The notes beneath the pieces were generated by a model. The model ran no database searches and had not been told where the DNA came from. It saw only the letters and a list, made by a program, of their open reading frames with translations. A stretch of DNA of 64,000 nt from Vibrio sp. STUT-A11 (GTDB lineage Bacteria; Pseudomonadota; Gammaproteobacteria; Enterobacterales; Vibrionaceae): contig NZ_AP026763.1 in assembly GCF_026000435.1 (NCBI RefSeq), forward strand, positions 1-64,000. Direction: 5' to 3'. Made by a program: the position numbers and the translations under genes. Below, one piece after another: positions 56,890-64,000 of the stretch (the stretch's first letter is position 1; every line of letters begins with the position of its first letter).

Positions 56890-58383
56890 TTATAACGATG
56901 AAATTGTTAATGGCCAGCCGATATCAGTCTGGCGGTTGGATTCAATTTCCAGCTCAGCAGCGGTCAGCGGGTTGGCTTTTAACCACTTTGCATCAATGCT
57001 TAGTGTCAGGTTGTCACCTTCGGCAGAAAGTACGACTTGAGGCTCTAAGCTTTGATTACGTCGATGAGTTAGCAAGACCGCAAGTCGCAGTAGACGCAAT
57101 AGACGTTTTGCGCTGTTACCAGATAGGGCATGTTGCTCAGGTAAAGAGGTGAGCTGCTCACGGTAACGACGGGCGATTTCACCAATAAAGAATTTTTGCG
57201 CGCGAGTGAACCCCGGAAGATCTAAGTTCTGCAGTAAGTAGGCACTATGCTCACCACCTTTTTTAAAGTCGATAGTCAAGCCAATTTCATGTAACTTGGC
57301 TGTGGTTTCCAGTAGAACTTCACCCTGAGGCTCTGCAATCCACTCTTCACCACCGACTTGTTGCAATAGCTTGCTGGCCAGATTTGCCACTTGTTCACCG
57401 TACTCACAATCCAGTTGATAACGACTCTGAACGCTACAGATAGTGCGTGAACGGATGTCGCTCTGGCGTAACTCTTCGACCATTTCGTACACCAGACCTT
57501 CACGCAGTGCGCCGCCAGCCAGTGTCATCGCATCGATTTCGAGTAACTCAAACACCGCAATCAGAATAGACAGGCCACTAGGGAAGACCAGTGCACGTTC
57601 AAGCGTTAACCCTTCTATGTCGAGCTCTTCTAAATGATCGGCCAACATGGCTTGCTTTTGCAGGCGTTTGAGTTTGGAGTGAGTAATTACTTCGTCCATT
57701 CCCTGTGCCAGCATTATTTCTTGTAGCGCCTGGACGGTACCAGATGCGCCGACACAAACATCCCAACCCAAGTCGGTATACTGCTCTAATATCGGCTTGA
57801 TGGTCTGTTTTGCGCCTTCAATGGCGGCATCAAAGTTACGCGCAGTCAGCTGGCGGTCTTTAAAGAAGTTCTCTAACCAGGTCACACAGCCCATTTTTAA
57901 ACTGGTGAGGGCTTTAGCTTCGAACCCTTCCCCGATGATAAGCTCAGTGCTGGCACCGCCAATATCGACCACAAGGCGACGGCCACTACCACCAGAAGTG
58001 TGCGCGACGCCTTTATAGATAGTCGCGGCTTCTTCTTCACCGGAGATAACTTCGACGGGGTAGCCTAGAATTTGACGAGCTTTCTCAAGAAACATATCCA
58101 CATTCGTCGCGGTACGTAATGTAGCGGTACCGACGATACGAATGTTCTGCTTAGGAATATCTTGCAAGCGTTCCGCAAATAGACTTAAGCAGTCCCATCC
58201 TCGCTGCATAGCTTCCATACTAAGAGAATTATGTTCATCCAAGCCCGCCGCTAGACGAACTTTGCGCTTAATTTTAGCCATTGTCTGAACGCTGCCATCG
58301 ATGTGACGCACAACGAGCATGTGAAAACTGTTCGACCCGAGGTCGATGGCGGCGTATAGCGGTGATGATCCTGCTTGACTCAT
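56890..58383 (-). CDS. gppA: Guanosine pentaphosphatase/exopolyphosphatase GppA
   Basis: GppA converts pppGpp to ppGpp and can hydrolyse polyphosphate. It is 497 residues. The ASKHA phosphatase fold is seen from YAAIDLGSNSFHMLVVRHIDG (about 9-29), GTATLRTATNVDMFL, the catalytic EEAATIYKGVAHTSG and VVDIGGASTELIIG (about 140-155). The C-terminal HD-like helical domain follows. It lies 18 bases downstream of rhlB, the same rhlB-gppA arrangement as in E. coli. Confidence 0.94.
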   Translation of the reverse strand: MSQAGSSPLYAAIDLGSNSFHMLVVRHIDGSVQTMAKIKRKVRLAAGLDEHNSLSMEAMQRGWDCLSLFAERLQDIPKQNIRIVGTATLRTATNVDMFLEKARQILGYPVEVISGEEEAATIYKGVAHTSGGSGRRLVVDIGGASTELIIGEGFEAKALTSLKMGCVTWLENFFKDRQLTARNFDAAIEGAKQTIKPILEQYTDLGWDVCVGASGTVQALQEIMLAQGMDEVITHSKLKRLQKQAMLADHLEELDIEGLTLERALVFPSGLSILIAVFELLEIDAMTLAGGALREGLVYEMVEELRQSDIRSRTICSVQSRYQLDCEYGEQVANLASKLLQQVGGEEWIAEPQGEVLLETTAKLHEIGLTIDFKKGGEHSAYLLQNLDLPGFTRAQKFFIGEIARRYREQLTSLPEQHALSGNSAKRLLRLLRLAVLLTHRRNQSLEPQVVLSAEGDNLTLSIDAKWLKANPLTAAELEIESNRQTDIGWPLTISSL

Positions 58384-58401
58384 AGTCGGCTTCAGATTCC
58401 T

Positions 58402-59715
58402 TTATGATTGTTTAGGCGCTGATTGACGTGGCTGACGAGGACGACGTCCTTGTTGCTTACGGTTACCAGAGCGAGTTCCGCCTGTATTTGTGCGACGCTG
58501 TTGAGTGCGTGGCGCACGCATACGGATAGGAGCTGGCAGATCTTGAATCAGAGCTGACGCATCATATTCCGATACAGGGATAGTGTGTTCAATGTATTCT
58601 TCAATCGCAGGTAGGTTGATCGCGTACTCTTCACAAGCAAAGCTGATAGAGTTGCCGCTCGCACCAGCACGACCGGTACGACCGATACGGTGTACGTAGT
58701 CTTCACAATCGTCTGGCAGATCATAGTTGAATACGTGTGTTACTTGAGGAATATGCAGGCCACGAGCCGCTACATCCGTCGCCACTAGGATATCCACATC
58801 ACCTTTAGTGAACTGCTCAAGAATCTTTTCACGTTTCTTCTGCGGTACATCACCAGTCAATAGACCAACACGATGGCCGTCTGCCGCCAGGTGACCCCAA
58901 ACGGATTCACATTTATGCTTGGTGTTAGCAAATATAATCGCACGATCTGGCCATTCTTCTTCTATAAGTGTTTGAAGAAGCGCCATTTTGTCTTCGTTTG
59001 AAGGGTAGAAAAGTTCTTCCTGGATGCGGTGACCAGTTTTTTGCTCTGGTTCTACCACGACATGTTCTGGGTTGTGCATGTGTTCAAACGCGAGTTCTTG
59101 TACGCGGTAAGACAGCGTTGCAGAGAACAGCATGTTCAAACGCTCTTTTGGTTCTGGCATACGACGGAACAAGAAACGGATGTCTTTAATAAAACCAAGA
59201 TCGAACATGCGGTCGGCTTCATCTAACACAACCGCTTGAATGTTATTCAGGTTAAAGACTTTTTGTTTGTAGAAGTCGATGATACGTCCTGTCGTACCGA
59301 TAAGAATATCTACCCCGCCTTGTAGCTTAGCCAGTTGCTTGTCGTAGCTTTCGCCACCGTAAGCCAGTGCCGCTTTTAAGCCCGTACTTGCAATTAGAGT
59401 TTCAGCATCATTGTAGATCTGAATCGCTAATTCACGCGTAGGCGCCATAATGATGGCGCGTGGTTGTGTTGGTTTGCGACCTTCATGCTCCGGTGTCGTC
59501 ATAAGGTGGTTGAACGTTGCAGTAAGAAACGCGAGTGTTTTACCAGTGCCCGTTTGGGCCTGGCCTGCGATGTCTTGGCCGGTGAGCAGTACCGGCAACG
59601 CCAAGGCTTGGATAGGGGTACAAAACTCAAACCCTTTTTTATCCAATCCATCAATAACTTGGGGCTCTAACCCCAAATCGGCGAACTTTTGCTCTGTGAT
59701 ATGCGTCTTTTTCAT
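58402..59715 (-). CDS. rhlB: ATP-dependent RNA helicase RhlB
   Basis: RhlB is the DEAD-box helicase of the RNA degradosome, binding RNase E. It is 437 residues. Motifs: Q motif GFEFCTPIQALALP, AQTGTGKTLAFL (about 53-64), PTRELA, DEADRMFD, SAT, RGLHIP and HRIGRTGRAG (about 341-350). The C-terminal tail is Arg/Gln-rich (RMRAPRTQQRRTN...), as expected for an RNA-binding extension. It is divergent from trxA across about 110 bases. Confidence 0.96.
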   Translation of the reverse strand: MKKTHITEQKFADLGLEPQVIDGLDKKGFEFCTPIQALALPVLLTGQDIAGQAQTGTGKTLAFLTATFNHLMTTPEHEGRKPTQPRAIIMAPTRELAIQIYNDAETLIASTGLKAALAYGGESYDKQLAKLQGGVDILIGTTGRIIDFYKQKVFNLNNIQAVVLDEADRMFDLGFIKDIRFLFRRMPEPKERLNMLFSATLSYRVQELAFEHMHNPEHVVVEPEQKTGHRIQEELFYPSNEDKMALLQTLIEEEWPDRAIIFANTKHKCESVWGHLAADGHRVGLLTGDVPQKKREKILEQFTKGDVDILVATDVAARGLHIPQVTHVFNYDLPDDCEDYVHRIGRTGRAGASGNSISFACEEYAINLPAIEEYIEHTIPVSEYDASALIQDLPAPIRMRAPRTQQRRTNTGGTRSGNRKQQGRRPRQPRQSAPKQS

Positions 59716-59826
59716 GGCTATAGAATATCAGCTAAAGCTTGCATTACGAAAGTAAATACATTCCAATAGGGCATCAAATTACTGGTTATCATCCAACCAG
59801 TTTCGAAAAACACATTGGAGTGGAAG

Positions 59827-60153
59827 ATGAGTGATAAGATTTTGCAGCTAACTGATGACGGTTTTGATAACGATGTAATCAACGCTGCAGGCCCTGTATT
59901 AGTAGATTTTTGGGCAGAATGGTGTGGTCCTTGTAAGATGATCGCGCCTATCCTGGACGAAGTCGCTGAAGAGTACGAAGGCAAACTCACTATCGGTAAA
60001 CTAAACATCGACCATAACGCAGGCACACCACCTAAGTTTGGTATTCGTGGCATTCCAACGCTACTGCTATTCAAAGACGGCAACGTAGCGGCAACGAAAG
60101 TTGGTGCTCTGTCTAAAACTCAACTTAAAGAATTTTTGGACGCAAACATATAA
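59827..60153 (+). CDS. trxA: Thioredoxin 1 TrxA
   Basis: TrxA reduces protein disulfides and is recycled by thioredoxin reductase. It is 108 residues from ATG 59827 after GGAGTGGAAG. The active site FWAEWCGPCKM (about 29-39) and GIRGIPTLLLFKDG with the cis-Pro (about 76) are intact. The rhlB-trxA-rho order matches E. coli. It has its own terminator. Confidence 0.97.
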   Translation: MSDKILQLTDDGFDNDVINAAGPVLVDFWAEWCGPCKMIAPILDEVAEEYEGKLTIGKLNIDHNAGTPPKFGIRGIPTLLLFKDGNVAATKVGALSKTQLKEFLDANI

Positions 60154-60172
60154 TCACCAAGTGATTACAGAT

Positions 60173-60209
60173 AAAACCGTGCAACCATCAATGCACGGTT
60201 TTGTTTTTC
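60173..60209 (+). terminator. Terminator after trxA
   Basis: AAAACCGTGCA-ACCATCAA-TGCACGGTTTT followed by GTTTTT. Confidence 0.9.
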
Positions 60210-60348
60210 TAACTCTGGACTAGAATATTAATTAGTGCTAACTTATCGCGCGTTAATTGAACAAATTTCTCTTCTTGGTCGATCCTGTGACCAAATCCAT
60301 CTTAACTAGAAAACAGATCTTATTTTGACTAAACAAGAATCCACTACC

Positions 60349-61608
60349 ATGAACCTGACCGAACTGAAGAACAGACCTGTGTCTGACCTTGTAAAACTGG
60401 GCGAAAGCTTAGGATTAGAGAACCTAGCTCGCTTAAGAAAACAAGACATCATCTTCGCGATTTTAAAAGCGCATGCGAAAGGCGGCGAAGACATCTTTGG
60501 CGATGGGGTTCTGGAAATTCTGCAAGACGGCTTTGGTTTCCTACGCAGTGCCGATAGTTCATACCTTGCTGGTCCGGACGATATTTACGTATCGCCAAGT
60601 CAGATTCGTCGTTTTAACCTACGTACAGGTGACTCAATTGCTGGTAAAATTCGTCCACCAAAAGACGGCGAACGTTACTTTGCACTTCTGAAAGTCAACA
60701 CGGTTAACGATGACAAGCCAGACAACGCTCGTAACAAGATCCTATTTGAAAACTTAACGCCTCTGCATGCCAATGAGCGCATGGTAATGGAGCGCGGTAA
60801 CGGTTCTACAGAAGATATCACTGCACGTGTTCTAGATTTGGCATCGCCAATCGGTAAAGGTCAACGTGGTTTGATTGTTGCTCCGCCAAAAGCGGGTAAG
60901 ACAATGCTTCTGCAAAACATTGCTCAAAGCATCGCATACAACCACCCAGAATGTGAACTAATGGTACTTCTTATCGACGAACGTCCGGAAGAGGTAACAG
61001 AGATGCAACGTCTGGTTAAAGGTGAAGTAGTCGCTTCAACATTTGATGAGCCCGCATCTCGTCACGTTCAAGTAGCGGAAATGGTTATCGAGAAAGCGAA
61101 GCGCTTGGTAGAACACAAGAAGGATGTGGTTATCCTACTTGACTCGATTACTCGTCTGGCTCGTGCATACAACACGGTTGTACCTTCATCAGGTAAAGTT
61201 CTAACAGGTGGTGTGGATGCGAACGCACTGCACCGTCCTAAGCGTTTCTTCGGTGCGGCACGTAATGTAGAAGAAGGCGGTAGCTTAACAATCATCGCAA
61301 CTGCGCTAGTTGATACTGGTTCTAAGATGGATGAAGTTATCTACGAAGAATTTAAAGGTACAGGTAACATGGAATTACACCTGAACCGTAAGATTGCAGA
61401 GAAGCGTGTCTTCCCTGCGATTGACTTCAACCGCTCTGGTACTCGTCGTGAAGAGCTACTGACTAAGACTGACGAACTACAGAAAATGTGGATTCTACGT
61501 AAGATCGTTCACCCAATGGGCGAAACCGACGCAATGGAGTTCCTAATCGATAAGCTAGCGATGACGAAGACCAACGATGAGTTCTTCGATGCAATGCGTC
61601 GTCAATAA
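60349..61608 (+). CDS. rho: Transcription termination factor Rho
   Basis: Rho is a hexameric RNA-dependent ATPase that ends transcription and enforces polarity. It is 419 residues from ATG 60349 (MNLTELKNRPVSDLVKLGES), as in E. coli; TTG 60325 is in frame but neither start has a strong ribosome site. The N-terminal RNA-binding domain (DGFGFLR, about 60), P-loop APPKAGKTMLL (about 178-188), Walker B VVILLDSIT and Q/R-loop regions are complete. The 140-base leader holds no recognisable rhoL peptide. A strong terminator follows. Confidence 0.97.
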   Translation: MNLTELKNRPVSDLVKLGESLGLENLARLRKQDIIFAILKAHAKGGEDIFGDGVLEILQDGFGFLRSADSSYLAGPDDIYVSPSQIRRFNLRTGDSIAGKIRPPKDGERYFALLKVNTVNDDKPDNARNKILFENLTPLHANERMVMERGNGSTEDITARVLDLASPIGKGQRGLIVAPPKAGKTMLLQNIAQSIAYNHPECELMVLLIDERPEEVTEMQRLVKGEVVASTFDEPASRHVQVAEMVIEKAKRLVEHKKDVVILLDSITRLARAYNTVVPSSGKVLTGGVDANALHRPKRFFGAARNVEEGGSLTIIATALVDTGSKMDEVIYEEFKGTGNMELHLNRKIAEKRVFPAIDFNRSGTRREELLTKTDELQKMWILRKIVHPMGETDAMEFLIDKLAMTKTNDEFFDAMRRQ

Positions 61609-61628
61609 CAGCTAAGTTCTTATTTTGC

Positions 61629-61661
61629 AAAAGCCACCACAAATAATGGTGGCTTTTTTAT
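61629..61661 (+). terminator. Terminator after rho
   Basis: AAAAGCCACCA-CAAATAA-TGGTGGCTTTTTTA. Confidence 0.9.
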
Positions 61662-61716
61662 TGCTTTCTACCGATAGAAGCCGCAGAATGAGGACTAATG
61701 TTATCGGGAGGTTAAC

Positions 61717-62712
61717 ATGCAACAAGGAATGTTGTCGTCATTACTCCTGAGTTTGTCACTCGTGACTATACCTATGACCGCATCTGCGAAGGAAATGCAG
61801 GAGTCTGTGGTAGAACAGTGGCTTCAGGATACCCAAATACAAACCAAAGTCTCTGAACTTCTTGAATATGTTGTCAGGGATGAGGTTGACTCGCTTAAAT
61901 TTTCCCTCAATCGACTGGCGTTACCTCAACAAGAGGTGGTGCGTTTCCGCTTACTTGAAAAACTAGAGCAGCAAAACGTAATTCTTACGCCGCGTATGGC
62001 TCTTTTTGTTGAATCGCAAAGCCGTATTACTCCCACTTATCAGGTGCTCGAGCGTGGCGATGGTTACGAATTCACAGTGCCAGCTTTTAACTTTCCTACC
62101 GTTGCAAGCCGTTTGATCAAGCGCTGGAAGCAAGACCAGAGCACGTTAGAATTTGTTCTTCAAGCGGAGCGCAAAGAGCTCGAACTCAGCCAGTGGCTAT
62201 TGGCGGGTACCTCACAACAAACACAGGCTCGTGAATCATTATTGATTCGTGAATTAGATAGCTTGTCTCCAGGTGCATTAAATGCATTAACCGTACAGTT
62301 GACTCAAATAGATGTGACCAGTTGGCTGCCATCTACTGCAGTGGTTGCTCGCTTAGCTCAGGTAAGTCAGGACGAAGCAATGTACGACTTGTTGTGGCGA
62401 ATGCGTGCCGATTACAATAGCCACGCAGAACTGGATCGATTAGCTCAAATAGGCGATACCTTTTCATTACATCAGTTGATGAACTCAACCGTTAATCCAA
62501 CGCTCAAACCTTATGCGATTAGCCTTTTAACCAAAACCTATCCATTGAGCCCTGAAGTGAAGCAGTTCTTAATTGCCAAAATGGCGTTGTCAGGAGAAGC
62601 GACATTGGTGGCGAGAGAGTTAGCACAACAAGGGCATCAAAGCTGGCTTCAAGAGTTAGTTTCGGGGAATCATCAGGTTAAAGTGCGTCAAATCGAACAA
62701 GTTCTGAAGTAA
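61717..62712 (+). CDS. Secreted protein of unknown function between rho and ubiD
   Basis: A 331-residue protein with a Sec signal peptide (hydrophobic core LLLSLSLVTIPMTASA, predicted cleavage after about residue 24). GGGAGG precedes the ATG. The mature part is mostly helical and Leu/Gln-rich, with HEAT-like character (paired helices, LSPEVKQFLIAKMALSG...LVARELAQQGHQSWLQELV at the end) and no cysteines in the stretches read. No catalytic motif or known family is recognised. It forms its own transcript, closed by a good hairpin terminator, and probably acts in the periplasm. Confidence 0.75.
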   Translation: MQQGMLSSLLLSLSLVTIPMTASAKEMQESVVEQWLQDTQIQTKVSELLEYVVRDEVDSLKFSLNRLALPQQEVVRFRLLEKLEQQNVILTPRMALFVESQSRITPTYQVLERGDGYEFTVPAFNFPTVASRLIKRWKQDQSTLEFVLQAERKELELSQWLLAGTSQQTQARESLLIRELDSLSPGALNALTVQLTQIDVTSWLPSTAVVARLAQVSQDEAMYDLLWRMRADYNSHAELDRLAQIGDTFSLHQLMNSTVNPTLKPYAISLLTKTYPLSPEVKQFLIAKMALSGEATLVARELAQQGHQSWLQELVSGNHQVKVRQIEQVLK

Positions 62713-62735
62713 TACTACGCTTAAAACCCACACAA

Positions 62736-62766
62736 AATAGGAGGACCTTAGTGTCCTCCTATTTGA
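62736..62766 (+). terminator. Terminator after the secreted-protein gene
   Basis: AATAGGAGGAC-CTTAGT-GTCCTCCTATTTG; strong stem, short T-run. Confidence 0.8.
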
Positions 62767-62808
62767 TATACTGCAAAAAGTTTAATCAGTCAGCAGTCAT
62801 GAAGGCCT

Positions 62809-64000
62809 ATGAGTTTTAAGGATTTACGCGAATTTATCGACTACCTGGAGCAGAAAGGTCTCCTCAAGCGCATTAGTCACCCTGTCAAACCCGCTTATGA
62901 AATGACAGAAATCAGCGATCGTACCTTGCGTGCTGGTGGCCCTGCATTGCTGTTCGAGAATCCAATAGGTTACGATGTTCCCGTTTTAACTAACCTGTTT
63001 GGTACCCCGGAGCGTGTTGCGATTGGTATGGGGCGTGAAGACGTAAAAGAACTGCGCGAAGTCGGTAAATTGCTGGCTTATCTTAAAGAGCCAGAGCCGC
63101 CGAAAGGATTCAAAGACGCGTTAGAAAAGTTGCCGGTATTCAAGCAAGTCCTGAACATGCCAGCCAAGCGTCTGCGTAAGGCGCCTTGCCAGGAAATCGT
63201 CTGGCAGGGTGATGAGGTCGACTTAGACAAAATTCCCGTGATGAGCTGCTGGGCTGAAGATGTCGCGCCGTTATTAACCTGGGGACTAACCGTTACCAAG
63301 GGGCCGAACAAAAAACGTCAGAACCTTGGGATCTACCGTCAGCAAAAAATAGCGAAAAACAAAATCATCATGCGTTGGCTGGCACATCGAGGTGGCGCTC
63401 TTGACCTTCGCGACTGGATGGAAACTAATCCAGGCAAACCATTCCCAGTATCGGTGGCATTCGGTGCGGACCCTGCGACCATTCTTGGTGCGGTAACGCC
63501 AGTACCTGATACGTTATCGGAATATGCCTTTGCTGGCTTGTTACGTGGCAGTAAAACCGAAGTCGTCAAATCCATCAGCAACGAGCTGGAAGTGCCAGCG
63601 AGTGCGGAAATTGTGATGGAAGGTTACATCGACCTGAATGAGTTTGCTGATGAAGGCCCTTATGGCGATCACACGGGCTACTACAACGAAAAAGAAAAGC
63701 ACCACGTCTTTACCATTACGCACATTACCATGCGTAAAGATCCGATTTACCACAGCACTTACACCGGTCGTCCACCCGACGAACCTGCTGTTCTGGGTGT
63801 AGCACTGAATGAAGTCTTCGTTCCTATTCTGCAGAAGCAGTTCCCGGAAATAGAAGATTTCTATTTACCACCTGAAGGGTGTTCGTACCGTATGGCGGTC
63901 GTCACGTTGAAGAAGCAATACCCGGGACATGCAAAACGCGTAATGATGGGTGTATGGTCGTTTTTACGTCAGTTTATGTATACCAAGTATGTGATAGTGT
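62809..64000 (+). CDS. ubiD: 3-octaprenyl-4-hydroxybenzoate decarboxylase UbiD (cut by window end)
   Basis: UbiD decarboxylates the ubiquinone precursor with prenylated FMN supplied by UbiX. The first 397 codons are in the window, from ATG 62809 with GAAGG upstream (MSFKDLREFIDYLEQKGLLK); the full protein should be near 490 residues. NLGIYRQQ, MRWLAHRGGALDL and the catalytic EGPYGDHTGYY (about 283-293) match the family. No frameshift is seen up to the last base. Confidence 0.95.
   Translation, partial: MSFKDLREFIDYLEQKGLLKRISHPVKPAYEMTEISDRTLRAGGPALLFENPIGYDVPVLTNLFGTPERVAIGMGREDVKELREVGKLLAYLKEPEPPKGFKDALEKLPVFKQVLNMPAKRLRKAPCQEIVWQGDEVDLDKIPVMSCWAEDVAPLLTWGLTVTKGPNKKRQNLGIYRQQKIAKNKIIMRWLAHRGGALDLRDWMETNPGKPFPVSVAFGADPATILGAVTPVPDTLSEYAFAGLLRGSKTEVVKSISNELEVPASAEIVMEGYIDLNEFADEGPYGDHTGYYNEKEKHHVFTITHITMRKDPIYHSTYTGRPPDEPAVLGVALNEVFVPILQKQFPEIEDFYLPPEGCSYRMAVVTLKKQYPGHAKRVMMGVWSFLRQFMYTKYVIV

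Overview
The window is the dnaA-proximal part of chromosome 1 of a Vibrio. Base 1 is the GTG start codon of dnaA, so the numbering follows the usual rotation and the origin itself lies just outside. The case for Vibrio rests on five things: the gene order dnaA-dnaN-recF-gyrB-ibpA-avtA-(amylase)-glyS-glyQ, a complete rrn operon whose 16S-23S spacer carries tRNA-Glu, tRNA-Lys and tRNA-Val, the fadBA-yigZ-trkH-hemG-rrn order, a manganese-riboswitch-controlled MneA exporter, and several ParB-site (parS) sequences close to dnaA. Species was not resolved by eye.

Layout. 1-6.1 kb: replication genes dnaA, dnaN, recF, gyrB. 6.1-7.2 kb: a gene-free stretch with an 11-copy heptanucleotide array between CCTAGG-rich blocks, then ibpA behind a sigma-32 promoter and a ROSE-type RNA thermometer. 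7.3-14.1 kb (minus): avtA, a lipoprotein alpha-amylase, glyS-glyQ. 14.3-18.3 kb: Mn riboswitch and mneA, small membrane proteins, tusA, a LysR regulator, acuI. 18.6-24.9 kb: fadA-fadB (minus), yigZ, trkH, hemG. 24.9-31.3 kb: rrn operon (16S, Glu-Lys-Val, 23S, 5S, Asp), a decayed tRNA-Asp tail, a broken tRNA-Trp and an intact tRNA-Trp. 31.4-38.4 kb: crcB and the TPP-riboswitch-controlled thiC-E-F-S-G-H operon. 38.5-43.1 kb: an aminopeptidase P, a LysR/MFS divergent pair and a small unknown protein. 43.3-45.8 kb (minus): a four-gene bufferin-type RiPP operon (precursor BufA, DUF692 oxidase BufB, partner BufC, DoxX protein). 46.1-50.8 kb: uvrD, an unannotated CsrB/CsrC-type RNA on the minus strand, ggt. 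50.9-56.7 kb: LysE-family exporter, AraC regulator, rarD, recQ, a DUF3630-like protein, yhhQ with a preQ1-like leader. 56.9-64 kb: gppA-rhlB (minus), trxA, rho, an unknown secreted protein, and ubiD cut by the window end.

Most of the content is core metabolism and information processing. The most notable signals lie between or across genes: (i) two perfect 16-bp parS palindromes (inside thiE and after thiH), a 15/16 copy lying exactly over the bufB start codon, and a further 15/16 copy after recQ; (ii) the bufferin operon with a hairpin between precursor and enzyme genes; (iii) a CsrB-like RNA of roughly 480 nt; (iv) a pair of inverted MITE-like elements bracketing the bufferin-uvrD segment, one of which supplies the stop codon of the DoxX gene; (v) the ibpA thermometer; and (vi) a possible preQ1 switch at yhhQ. 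All assignments were made by reading; no database search was run.
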